Positions 46,374-55,072 of a stretch of 64,000 nt of DNA are shown one piece after another. Within the stretch, counting starts at the first letter, position 1, and each line of letters opens with the position of its first letter. Source of the stretch: Prolixibacteraceae bacterium. Lineage in GTDB: Bacteria > Bacteroidota > Bacteroidia > Bacteroidales > Prolixibacteraceae. The notes beneath the pieces are model-generated. The model was not told the origin of the DNA and made no database searches. It was given only the letters and a program-made list of their open reading frames with translations. A program made the position numbers and the translations under genes. The stretch spans positions 4,402,001-4,466,000 of the forward strand of contig CP082230.1 in the NCBI GenBank assembly GCA_019856515.1. The letters are read 5' to 3'.

Positions 46374-46437
46374 TAATAAGAAAGAGTAAAAATACCAAGT
46401 TTTGTCATATAAATGGTATTTTTACTCTTTCTTATTA
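46374..46437 (+). terminator. 24-bp perfect hairpin after the KASIII gene
   Basis: TAATAAGAAAGAGTAAAAATACCA and its exact complement with a 16-nt loop, beginning 7 nt after the stop. No T-run follows, but TTTTTA and TTTCTTATT lie in the 3' arm. It is symmetric enough to act in both directions. Confidence 0.7.
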
Positions 46438-46558
46438 AGGTTTATATTCTACTGACAGTTAGGTTGTTGTGTTTTGTTCTTTCTGTGTTATTAGCTGTGG
46501 ATTTCAAAAAGAAAGTCTATTTGCAATCTACAGATTACAAAAAATAGATATTTTTTTC

Positions 46559-46566
46559 TAGTTTTG
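46559..46566 (+). promoter_or_regulatory. Possible -7 box before the AAA ATPase gene
   Basis: TAGTTTTG fits TAnnTTTG, 24 bp before the GTG start. No -33 box at the right distance. Confidence 0.35.
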
Positions 46567-46589
46567 TTTTAGTAACATAAAGATCAATA

Positions 46590-47765
46590 GTGGATTTATT
46601 CTATAGTACACATCAGAATTTAATAGACTCGTTAAAAGGAGTTATTGACCGTCAACTTACCAATGAAATCGATTGGGATCACCCATTAATTGGGATCAAA
46701 GGTTCCCGAGGTGTTGGTAAAACCATGTTTCTTTTGGATTATGCCAAAAGAATGGATGCTAAGTATGGTCGTTCATGTCTTTATGTAAACTTAAATAGCT
46801 TCTATTTCACAAAAAGAAGAATCTACTCTTTTGCAGATGAGTTCTTTAAAAGGGGAGGGAAGTTGTTAATTCTAGACCAGATGCATAAGTATCCTAACTG
46901 GTCTAACGAGTTAAGGTTGATATATGATAATATCCCTGGCTTGAAAGTTGTTTTCAGTGGTTCTCCGGTGTTGAGGATTATTGAAGGAAATGATGAATTG
47001 AAAGATATTGCTCATATGTATCATCTTCATCCTTTATCATTCAGAGAGTATTTGAATTTTCGTACAGGGAATAAATTTGAATGTTTGAGTTTGGATGAGA
47101 TTTTACATGATCACCAACAGATTGTTCCAACGATACTAAGTAAAGTTCGTCCGTTGGCCTATTTTACCGATTATCTGAAACATGGGTGTTATCCATATTT
47201 TCAAGACGATGCGGCAATTTATAATGAAACATTGCTGAAGCACATTAATTTGGCTTTAGAGATCGATGTTACTTACACCAATCAGATTGAATTACAGTAT
47301 CTGCCTCGACTCAGAAAGTTGATGCAAATCATTGCCGACCATGTTCCATTTTCTCCCAATGTCAGTAAAATCAGTGGCGAGATTGACACTTCGAGAGCAA
47401 CGGTGATGAACTATTTGCGATATCTTAAGAATGCGAAGTTATTAAACCTAATATACCAAGGAGAGGAGGGTGCTTCGAAGAAGCCTGCTCAAGTCTATCT
47501 GCATAACACGAATTTGATGTATGCGATATCTCCAGAGAATATAAGTAATAACAGTTTGAGGAAGACCTTCTTTCTAAATCAAACAGGAGTACGATTCAAT
47601 GTAAAGGCATGTAATGGTGCAGATTTTCTATTGGATCATGATAAGAAGTTTATGGTTGGAGGGAAATATACAAAACCTGCTACAAATGGTTTTGCCGCTG
47701 CCGATATGATTGAAATAGGTAGTGAGAATATTATCCCTTTGTGGTTATTTGGCTTCTTGTATTAA
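46590..47765 (+). CDS. AAA ATPase (AAA_14 with C-terminal DUF4143-like part)
   Basis: 391 residues starting at GTG; an in-frame TAA at 46578 leaves no earlier start. Walker A is GSRGVGKT (38-45). Walker B is LLILDQMHKY with Asp96, but the next residue is Gln97 where the family normally has Glu (DE(I/V)HKY). A winged-helix-like segment follows at about 255-295 (KISGEIDTSRATVMNYLRYLKNAKLL) and the protein ends IIPLWLFGFLY, typical of this family. Members are common orphan ATPases in Bacteroidota with no settled function. The Gln could slow hydrolysis. Confidence 0.85.
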   Translation: MDLFYSTHQNLIDSLKGVIDRQLTNEIDWDHPLIGIKGSRGVGKTMFLLDYAKRMDAKYGRSCLYVNLNSFYFTKRRIYSFADEFFKRGGKLLILDQMHKYPNWSNELRLIYDNIPGLKVVFSGSPVLRIIEGNDELKDIAHMYHLHPLSFREYLNFRTGNKFECLSLDEILHDHQQIVPTILSKVRPLAYFTDYLKHGCYPYFQDDAAIYNETLLKHINLALEIDVTYTNQIELQYLPRLRKLMQIIADHVPFSPNVSKISGEIDTSRATVMNYLRYLKNAKLLNLIYQGEEGASKKPAQVYLHNTNLMYAISPENISNNSLRKTFFLNQTGVRFNVKACNGADFLLDHDKKFMVGGKYTKPATNGFAAADMIEIGSENIIPLWLFGFLY

Positions 47766-47863
47766 ACTAATACAAGACAGTGTATAACACGAACTGTAAA
47801 AGATTAGAATTAATTATTTGACTTGTTGAAATACGAACCTTTGTTCAAAATTTAAAAAAAACA

Positions 47864-50800
47864 ATGGCTAAAGAAAAAAAGTTTATCACGTGTGATGGTA
47901 ACTATGCAGCAGCTCACATTAGCTACATTTTTAGTGAGGTTGCATGTATCTATCCGATCACTCCATCTTCTCCAATGGCGGAGAATGTTGACGAGTGGGC
48001 AGCAGTAGGTAAGAAGAATATGTTTAGTCAGCCTGTACGTTTGGCTGAGCTACAAAGTGAAGCTGGTGCAGCAGGTGCTGTTCACGGATCTTTGCAGTCA
48101 GGAGCATTCACTTCTACTTATACTGCTTCTCAAGGATTGTTATTGATGATCCCTAATATGTATAAGATTGCTGGAGAGTTGTTGCCAACTGTATTCCACG
48201 TAAGTGCTCGTGCTTTAGCAACTCATGCACTATCTATTTTTGGTGATCACAGTGATGTTTATTCTGCTCGTCAGACTGGATTCGCAATGTTATTTGCAGG
48301 ATCGGTTCAGGAGACTATGGATCTATCAGGTGTTTCACACTTGTCGACACTTAAGTCACGTGTACCATTCATGAATATTTTTGATGGTTTCCGTACTTCT
48401 CACGAGATTCAAAAGATTGAAGTTTTAGATAAAGAAGATTTGATGCCTCTTGTGGATATGGACGCTGTTCAAGAGTTCCGTGATAGAGCATTGAATCCAG
48501 AGCACCCAGTAACACGTGGTACTGCTCAAAACCCAGATATCTTCTTCCAAGCAAAAGAGGCTTCTAACTCATTCTATGATGCTGTTCCAGATATCGTAGA
48601 AGATTATATGCAAGAAATTACTAAGTTGACTGGTCGTGAGTATCACCCATTCACTTATTATGGTGCAGAAGATGCAGAGAATATTATCATGGCGATGGGA
48701 TCTGTAACAGAGACGATCAAAGAGGTAATCGATGCACAACTTGCAGAAGGAAAAAAAGTAGGTTTGATCTCATGTCACCTATATCGTCCTTTCTCTGAGA
48801 AGTATTTCTTCAATGTATTCCCTAAAACAGTTAAGCGTATTGCTGTTCTTGATAGAACAAAAGAGCCAGGTGCTCAAGGGGAGCCATTGTATCTAGATGT
48901 ACGTTCTCTTTTCTATGACAAAGCAGATAAGCCATTAATCGTTGGTGGACGTTTTGGTCTAGGATCTAAAGATACTACTCCTGCTCAAATTATCTCTGTG
49001 TATAACAACCTAGAGATGACAGAGCCTAAGAATGACTTTACTGTAGGTATTATTGATGATGTGACTTTCAAGTCTCTTCCTCTTCTTCCTGAAATTAAAG
49101 TTACTTCTGACAAAACATTTGAGGCTAAATTTTATGGTTTAGGATCAGATGGTACTGTAGGTGCTAACAAGAACTCTATTAAGATTATTGGTGGTTCTAC
49201 GGATAAGTATTGTCAAGCTTATTTCGCATACGATTCAAAGAAATCAGGTGGATTTACGGCTTCTCACCTTCGTTTTGGTGATGACCCAATCCGCTCAACA
49301 TATTTGGTAACTACTCCTGACTTCGTAGCATGTCACGTACAAGCTTACGTTAACCAATACGATGTATTGAAAGGTCTTAAAAAGGGTGGTTCATTCCTAT
49401 TGAATACTATTTGGGACGAGAAAGAAGTTCTTCGTCGTCTTCCAGATAATATGAAGAAGTATCTTGCGGATAACGAGATTAACTTCTATATCATTAACGG
49501 TACTAAACTAGGTAAAGAGCTAGGTCTTGGTAACCGTACCAATACTATCATGCAGTCTGCTTTCTTCAAAATTACAGAAGTGATTCCTTTCGAATCAGCT
49601 GTTCAAGAGATGAAGAGTGCGATTGTTAAGTCGTATGGTAAAAAAGGTGAGAATATCGTTAACATGAACTACGCTGCAGTTGATGCAGGTGGAGCGAACT
49701 TCCACAAAGTTGAAGTTCCTGCAGAATGGAAAGATATTGCAACTTCTGGTGAGAAAGCAGCATCTGATCGTCCTGAGTTCATCGAGAATGTAGTTGACGT
49801 GATCAATGCACAAGAGGGTGATGCACTTCCTGTATCTACTTTCAAAGGGGTTGAAGATGGTACATTCCCTAACGGTACTACTGAGTTTGAAAAGCGTGGT
49901 GTAGGTATTGATGTTCCAGAATGGATCGAAGATAACTGTATCCAGTGTAACCAGTGTGCTTATGTTTGTCCTCACGCAGCTATCCGTCCTTTCCTTGTTG
50001 ATGAGAAAGAGGCAGCAAATGCTCCTGAAGGAACAGACATGAAGAAAGCAGTTGGTAAGCAATTTGCAGGACTTGAGTTCCGTATGCAAGTTTCTCCTCT
50101 TGACTGTACTGGTTGTGGTAACTGTGCTGACGTTTGTCCTTCAAAAGAGAAATCTCTTGTAATGAAGCCATTGGAGACTCAAGAAGCGGAGATCGCTCGT
50201 TGGGATTACTTCGAGAAGAATGTTTCTTACAAAGATAATTTAGTTGACAAGTCTAAGACGGTTAAGAACTCTCAGTTCGCTCAACCTTTATTCGAGTTCT
50301 CTGGAGCTTGTGCTGGTTGTGGTGAAACTCCATATATTAAGCTTATCACTCAATTGTTTGGTGAGCGTATGATGATTGCTAATGCTACTGGATGTTCTTC
50401 TATCTATGGTGGATCTGCTCCAGCAACTCCATATACTACTGAGAAGAATAGTGGACACGGACCTGCATGGGCTAACTCACTATTCGAAGACAATGCAGAA
50501 TTTGGTTTCGGTATGTCTGAGGGTATCAATGCGCAGCGTGATCGTCTTGCAGATATCATGACTAATGCTGTTGAAGCAGGTGCTCCTGAGGCAGAGTTGT
50601 TCAAAGCATGGTTAGAAGCTAAAGATAATGCTAAGGCATCAGAAGAGGCTTCAGCTAATGTATTGGAGGCTATCAAAGGTAACAATGCAGAGTATGCTAA
50701 AGAGATCCTTTCTCTATCACAATACCTAGTGAAGAAATCAGTATGGGTATTCGGTGGTGACGGATGGGCTTACGATATTGGATACGGTGGTGTGGATCAC

Positions 50801-51400
50801 GTATTGGCTTCAGGTGAAGATGTTAATATCCTTGTAATGGATACGGAGATCTACTCAAACACTGGTGGTCAAGCTTCGAAATCTACTCCTATTGGTGCAG
50901 TAGCTAAATTTGCTGCTTCAGGTAAGAAGATTCGTAAGAAAGATCTTGGTGCTATCACAATGAGTTATGGTTATATCTATGTTGCTCAAGTAGCAATGGG
51001 TGCAAACCAAGCACAGTTCTTGAAAGCAATTAGAGAAGCGGAAGCTTATCCAGGACCATCATTGGTTATTGCTTACTCTCCATGTATTTCTCACGGTCTT
51101 CGTGCGACAATGGGTAAATCACAAGAAGAAGAAGCAAAAGCTGTTGAATGTGGATACTGGTCACTATACCGTTTCGATCCACGTCTAGAAGAAGAAGGTA
51201 AGAACCCATTCCAATTGGATTCGAAAGCACCAAATTGGGATAACTTCCAAAACTTCCTACTAGGTGAGGTACGTTATACTTCGTTGTTAAAAGCATTCCC
51301 AGCTGAAGCAAAAGAGTTATTTGCAGCTGCTGAGGTGAACGCTAAATGGCGTCGTAACTACTATCAGAAATTATCAGAGATTTCATTTGCTGCAGAGTAA
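47864..51400 (+). CDS. nifJ: Pyruvate:ferredoxin (flavodoxin) oxidoreductase
   Basis: 1178 residues, a homodimeric single-chain PFOR of normal length. It oxidises pyruvate with CoA to acetyl-CoA and CO2 and reduces ferredoxin. N-terminal pyrimidine-binding domain opens YPITPSSPMAE. Two 4Fe-4S motifs, CIQCNQCAYVCP (about 691) and CTGCGNCADVCP (about 747), are followed by the proximal-cluster Cys pair in CAGCGETPY (about 815). The thiamine-diphosphate motif is GDGWAYDIGYGGVDHVLA ... YSNTGGQASKSTP. Codon use is strongly biased compared with neighbours, as expected for a highly expressed gene. Reduced ferredoxin could feed the Rnf complex encoded at 60.6-64 kb. Confidence 0.97.
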   Translation: MAKEKKFITCDGNYAAAHISYIFSEVACIYPITPSSPMAENVDEWAAVGKKNMFSQPVRLAELQSEAGAAGAVHGSLQSGAFTSTYTASQGLLLMIPNMYKIAGELLPTVFHVSARALATHALSIFGDHSDVYSARQTGFAMLFAGSVQETMDLSGVSHLSTLKSRVPFMNIFDGFRTSHEIQKIEVLDKEDLMPLVDMDAVQEFRDRALNPEHPVTRGTAQNPDIFFQAKEASNSFYDAVPDIVEDYMQEITKLTGREYHPFTYYGAEDAENIIMAMGSVTETIKEVIDAQLAEGKKVGLISCHLYRPFSEKYFFNVFPKTVKRIAVLDRTKEPGAQGEPLYLDVRSLFYDKADKPLIVGGRFGLGSKDTTPAQIISVYNNLEMTEPKNDFTVGIIDDVTFKSLPLLPEIKVTSDKTFEAKFYGLGSDGTVGANKNSIKIIGGSTDKYCQAYFAYDSKKSGGFTASHLRFGDDPIRSTYLVTTPDFVACHVQAYVNQYDVLKGLKKGGSFLLNTIWDEKEVLRRLPDNMKKYLADNEINFYIINGTKLGKELGLGNRTNTIMQSAFFKITEVIPFESAVQEMKSAIVKSYGKKGENIVNMNYAAVDAGGANFHKVEVPAEWKDIATSGEKAASDRPEFIENVVDVINAQEGDALPVSTFKGVEDGTFPNGTTEFEKRGVGIDVPEWIEDNCIQCNQCAYVCPHAAIRPFLVDEKEAANAPEGTDMKKAVGKQFAGLEFRMQVSPLDCTGCGNCADVCPSKEKSLVMKPLETQEAEIARWDYFEKNVSYKDNLVDKSKTVKNSQFAQPLFEFSGACAGCGETPYIKLITQLFGERMMIANATGCSSIYGGSAPATPYTTEKNSGHGPAWANSLFEDNAEFGFGMSEGINAQRDRLADIMTNAVEAGAPEAELFKAWLEAKDNAKASEEASANVLEAIKGNNAEYAKEILSLSQYLVKKSVWVFGGDGWAYDIGYGGVDHVLASGEDVNILVMDTEIYSNTGGQASKSTPIGAVAKFAASGKKIRKKDLGAITMSYGYIYVAQVAMGANQAQFLKAIREAEAYPGPSLVIAYSPCISHGLRATMGKSQEEEAKAVECGYWSLYRFDPRLEEEGKNPFQLDSKAPNWDNFQNFLLGEVRYTSLLKAFPAEAKELFAAAEVNAKWRRNYYQKLSEISFAAE

Positions 51401-51425
51401 TTGATTATCTAATTTGATATAAGAC

Positions 51426-51456
51426 AAAAGAGCTGCCCTGAGGGGTGGCTCTTTTT
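51426..51456 (+). terminator. Rho-independent terminator of nifJ
   Basis: AAAAGAGCTGCCC pairs with GGGTGGCTCTTTT through two wobbles around a 4-nt loop, ending in five Ts. Confidence 0.88.
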
Positions 51457-52141
51457 GTATATATACATCTCCTCTATCCGTCCTTTGGCACCAGTCTGCC
51501 TACGTCTCTTTAATTGATATGTCTGATGTGTGACATTGCTTATGTGGTGTAAGTAGGTAACAGAGCAAGAGTCGGCATACTTCTATCTGATGTTTTGTCT
51601 CAAAACAATATCTTTAGAACACCTCTGGGATCTATCCATGTAACCTTATTATAAAAGTCTATCGAATGAAATTTATCTTCATATTGACTCGAATAGACAT
51701 GGCCATAGGTGTTTAAATGCTCTTATATTGTAGCTATGGTACTATGACAATCGTGTGATATGTTAGGGTTTGTGTTTTGTAATACATTGATATATAGTTG
51801 TTTTGTGTTTTTGTGAATATCCCTGTATGGTTTTATGTCGGTGTGGATTTGATTATATAGACTATAATGCTGTTTTATGAGAGGTCACTATATGACAACA
51901 CACGGTACATTTTTGAAGGGTGTCGCTCGTCATGTTATAATAATATATCTGTATCTTGTTGGTATATAGTGTTATATGTGATGTATTACTGTGACAGTTA
52001 TTGGAGTGAAAAGAAAAACTATAGGATGATCTATCTAGAACCTATAGTTTTGTCACAGAAAGTTATTCAAACTTAATAGACGAATAACAGATAGCAATAG
52101 ACTAAGATTTAAATAAGAGTAAAGATTAAATATTGACTGAG
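51457..52141. other. 685-bp gap with a nested inverted repeat
   Basis: No convincing gene. Near its right end AAAACTATAGG (52015-52025) and CCTATAGTTTT (52041-52051) form an 11-bp stem, directly flanked on the right by GTCACAG (52052-52058). The complement CTGTGAC lies at 51989-51995, so an outer stem with a bulge is possible. The inner hairpin looks like a terminator and could mark the end of a small untranslated transcript in this gap. Confidence 0.5.
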
Positions 52142-52636
52142 ATGAAAAAGAAGCAGCACGAATTTATACTACTAATTGCAGGTGTGTTATTGGTTACAGT
52201 TATCGCATTGAGAATGGTTTATTCATCTTATGATAGAGTGGAGCCGAAGGGTGTGAGTGTGGAGTCCTTATTGGCATCTGAGACCAATAAGACCAACAAC
52301 GAGAAGGAAGGCTCTCATTTGAAGAAGAAAAATATTCAAAAGCTAAAGATGTTCTGTGTGTGTGAAAGCGATGGATGTAATAAATGCGAAGCAATTGGTA
52401 GTGCTGCTGCTAATCTAAATGCCTCTAGAGAGGATGTCAATATTCAGTTTACAAAAGTAGATATGCAAGATAGAGCAAGCCGTGATTTTGTATCACAAAT
52501 GCAAGTGAAAGGCCAATCTCTAATCATGATAAAAGGATGGCGTAAGAAAAGGGTTAATTTGAATGATTTAGGTAATGGTGATCGTTTGGTTAGGAAGGTA
52601 GAGAGAGCTGTGGATAGTATTCAAACATCACTCTAA
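52142..52636 (+). CDS. Membrane-anchored thioredoxin-like protein with clustered cysteines
   Basis: 164 residues from the ATG at 52142; the TTG at 52133 is in frame. One N-terminal membrane helix (about 7-25), a polar linker, then about 65-164 with the strand-helix pattern of a thioredoxin-like fold: KLKMFCVCESDGCNKCEAIG, a helix, INIQFTKVDM-type strand (VNIQFTKVDMQD) and VKGQSLIMI. The Cys arrangement CVC-x4-GCNKC provides a CxxC-like pair. It resembles small ArsF-like redox proteins of Bacteroidota, a weak match. It would face the periplasm. Own terminator, no operon partner. Confidence 0.6.
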   Translation: MKKKQHEFILLIAGVLLVTVIALRMVYSSYDRVEPKGVSVESLLASETNKTNNEKEGSHLKKKNIQKLKMFCVCESDGCNKCEAIGSAAANLNASREDVNIQFTKVDMQDRASRDFVSQMQVKGQSLIMIKGWRKKRVNLNDLGNGDRLVRKVERAVDSIQTSL

Positions 52637-52667
52637 AGTGTCGATGTTAAGTGTTCATGTTTATTGT

Positions 52668-52697
52668 AAAAGAGGGAGTCTTCATGACTCCCTCTTT
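52668..52697. terminator. Bidirectional terminator before the second sulfatase
   Basis: AAAGAGGGAGTC and GACTCCCTCTTT, 12 perfect bp, 5-nt loop, between converging genes. Confidence 0.88.
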
Positions 52698-52703
52698 GGT
52701 CTA

Positions 52704-54311
52704 TTATAACATCTTAAATGCTTTATTTGTCTCTCTCTTCCAATAAGCTATTGCACTCTTATTATCCCACTTCTTGTCTGGGAAATTAGGGCCAATAAGT
52801 AGTGTCTTCTCTCTGGTTACAAGTTTTCCATCTTTAACAAATGTCTCTCCGCGCTCTTCTAGATGAGCTACCATTCGTTCTCTCCACTTTTCAAGTGTTT
52901 TACGGTACTTTCTTTTGTCTGAAAGATCCGTAGTCTCTTGTGGGTCTTTTTCGAGATTGAATAGTTGTTCTTCTCCTGTACGTATAAACCAGATGTATTT
53001 CATCTTGCCGTCAGTAAGCGCAGCCCAATAGTTATGAGGTTTATAACATGTGGCATGTTCTAGATCGATATATTCTCTCCATTTGGGATCTTCTTCTTTA
53101 ACGAAAGATAGAAGTGATGAACCATCAACCTTTTCTGGAATAGATGCACCTGCGGCATCTAAGAAGGTGGGAAGGAAATCTCTTAACTCAACGGGTGCAT
53201 AAACTTCTGTTCCTATCTCTCTTTTCGAATCATACCATTTAGGGTATTGCATTAAGAAAGGTATTTTAGTAGAACCCTCATATGCATATGTCTTTCTCCA
53301 ATGGTTATGGTCTCCCATCATATCACCATGATCGGCTGTGAAACAGATAATACAGTCTTCGTAAATCCCTTTGTCTTTGAGAGATTGAATTATCTTGCCT
53401 ACCTGATCATCAATGAAGGTTATGTTTGCGTAGTAGTGTTGTTTTGATTTTTTAGCATAGTCATCCCCAAAGTCTCCAAATGCAGTGTTGTAGTTGATTG
53501 GTTTCTTTACTGGAGCATACTTTTCACTCCATTCACTTCTTGCAGGACCTTCAATATCATGGATATCATATTGCTCAAGATACTCTTTCGGTGGATCATA
53601 TGGGCTATGTGGTCGTGCAAAAGATACTTTTAGAAACATAGGATTGTCTAAATCATATTTCTCAATGAATTGGATGGCTGTGTCTCCTGTCCATTGTGTA
53701 GGGTGAAGTTGCTTTGGCAACTGATAAGTATCGGCTCTATTCTCATTCCAACTAATACCTGTTTTGTCAGGGTCTTTACCTGGTGCATTTAGTTTAAACC
53801 AGTCTCTGTAATCACTGACATAACCATCATCTTCGACACGGCCACTCTCGTCTACAAGTGTTCCATGAAAACCATGTAGACATTTTTGTGGGTACCAATG
53901 CATCTTACCAATACCAAACGTATAGTAGCCACTCTCTCTTAGCAGTCGTGGGAGTTCTATCGGATAATGTCTTGCTACTTTCGAATAACCTAGCATACCA
54001 TGATTCCATGGAGCTTGTCCTGTAAGGAGTCCACTACGAGCAGGTGTACAACTAGGAGTCGAAGTATATCCATTTCGGAATATGAGTCCATTTTTACCTA
54101 TCTGATCAATGTTAGGAGTCTTTAAAATCGGGTTTATCAGACCTAATGCATCTCCACGATGCTGGTCCGTCATGATAAAGATAATATGAGGTTGCTTCTT
54201 TGGTGTGGATTTCTTCGTGGCAGCTTGTAAGCCTGATGGTGCTATAGAGCAGCCTGCAGCAACAACTCCAGAGGTCTGTAGAAATGACCTTCGTGATATT
54301 TTTGTATCCAT
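52704..54311 (-). CDS. Tat-exported S1-family sulfatase (second)
   Basis: 535 residues from the ATG at 54311 (MDTKISRRSFLQT); the GTG at 54335 is inside an upstream hairpin and would add eight residues before the Tat motif. Formylglycine Cys88 is in S-C-T-P-A-R-S. Metal and active-site motifs: IFIMTDQHRGD, SFARPHSPYDPP, FTADHGDMMGDH. C-terminal FNLEKDPQETTDLSDKR is typical. It differs from the sulfatase at 23580 in length and motif context, so the two should belong to different S1 subfamilies. The substrate is not readable. It stands alone between terminator and IS region. Confidence 0.92.
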   Translation of the reverse strand: MDTKISRRSFLQTSGVVAAGCSIAPSGLQAATKKSTPKKQPHIIFIMTDQHRGDALGLINPILKTPNIDQIGKNGLIFRNGYTSTPSCTPARSGLLTGQAPWNHGMLGYSKVARHYPIELPRLLRESGYYTFGIGKMHWYPQKCLHGFHGTLVDESGRVEDDGYVSDYRDWFKLNAPGKDPDKTGISWNENRADTYQLPKQLHPTQWTGDTAIQFIEKYDLDNPMFLKVSFARPHSPYDPPKEYLEQYDIHDIEGPARSEWSEKYAPVKKPINYNTAFGDFGDDYAKKSKQHYYANITFIDDQVGKIIQSLKDKGIYEDCIICFTADHGDMMGDHNHWRKTYAYEGSTKIPFLMQYPKWYDSKREIGTEVYAPVELRDFLPTFLDAAGASIPEKVDGSSLLSFVKEEDPKWREYIDLEHATCYKPHNYWAALTDGKMKYIWFIRTGEEQLFNLEKDPQETTDLSDKRKYRKTLEKWRERMVAHLEERGETFVKDGKLVTREKTLLIGPNFPDKKWDNKSAIAYWKRETNKAFKML

Positions 54312-54329
54312 ATTTATTGGTTTGTGTGT

Positions 54330-54363
54330 ATGCACAATGGATTAGATCATAATCCATTGTGCA
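54330..54363 (-). promoter_or_regulatory. 14-bp perfect inverted repeat before the sulfatase start
   Basis: TGCACAATGGATTA (54331-54344) and TAATCCATTGTGCA (54350-54363) with a 5-nt loop, 19 bp upstream of the sulfatase ATG. It could be a repressor site or a 5'-UTR hairpin. Confidence 0.55.
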
Positions 54364-54460
54364 CTATTTTCATCAATAAATATAAATATATTTGTTGTAT
54401 ATCCATTATGATGTAAAGGATATGTCTTAAATACTATTTAGTTTTTCGATGGAATCGGGA

Positions 54461-54988
54461 CTATTCGTTATCAAAAGTAACTTTTGACCAATCCATATCT
54501 TCCTCGGTGTATGGCTTACGATCTTTCTCTTTGTGCCCTAAAGCAATCACTGCAAGCACGCTCTCTGAACTCGGAATTTGGAACAACTCTTTAAGAGAAT
54601 GTTCTGCATCGTCTCCATTTTCTGCTTTACGGCCTCTGATTTGTATCCAAGTAGAACCAATGTTTCTCTCTTCGGCAGCCCATTGAATTAGCGTTGCTGC
54701 AATAGAACAGTCTTCAACCCACGTGTCACTCTCTTCATGATTCCCTGTAATAAGAATAGCTGCATTTGCATCTGCAATAAACTTAACTCCAAATGGTTTA
54801 CATGTGGCAATAGCCTGAAGTTTCTCTTTGGACGATGTCACAATGAATTTCCAAGGTCTTTTGTTCTTCGAAGATGGCGATAGAAGAGCTGGTTTAAGCA
54901 ACTCTTTAATCTCTTCATTTGAGATGGCCACATCTGTAAATTTACGGATACTTCTTCTTCTTTTTGTAATATCTAAAATAGCTGACAT
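54461..54988 (-). CDS. Nitroreductase-family flavoprotein
   Basis: 175 residues from the ATG at 54988 (MSAILDITKRRRSIRKF). The FMN-binding opening RRRSIRKFTD and SPSSKNKRPWKFIVTSS are the family signature; GHKEKDRKPYTEEDMDW closes the protein. It would use NAD(P)H and FMN to reduce a small aromatic or quinone-like compound. The substrate is not predictable. An IS element lies 77 bp upstream of the start and may have separated the gene from its original promoter. Confidence 0.88.
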   Translation of the reverse strand: MSAILDITKRRRSIRKFTDVAISNEEIKELLKPALLSPSSKNKRPWKFIVTSSKEKLQAIATCKPFGVKFIADANAAILITGNHEESDTWVEDCSIAATLIQWAAEERNIGSTWIQIRGRKAENGDDAEHSLKELFQIPSSESVLAVIALGHKEKDRKPYTEEDMDWSKVTFDNE

Positions 54989-55064
54989 AATGATAATTTG
55001 TATTTTACTACCCAATATATGAAATAGATATTGATTCTTGAATCATCTTAACAACCATTGTTTA

Positions 55065-55072
55065 AACTTTAC
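55065..55072. repeat. Left target-site duplication of the IS element
   Basis: AACTTTAC, identical to 56417-56424. Eight bp is the usual duplication length for the ISL3 family. Confidence 0.9.

Noticed and set aside
49595..50089. 164-codon open frame on the minus strand inside nifJ
   Set aside because: It is antisense to the conserved iron-sulfur region of PFOR and its translation is Cys/Ser/Thr-rich without family features. The strong codon bias of nifJ keeps the reverse frame open.
51867..52076. 69-codon open frame in the gap after nifJ
   Set aside because: The translation is rich in Y, C and S with no helix or strand pattern, and a terminator-like hairpin lies inside its 3' half. Treated as non-coding.
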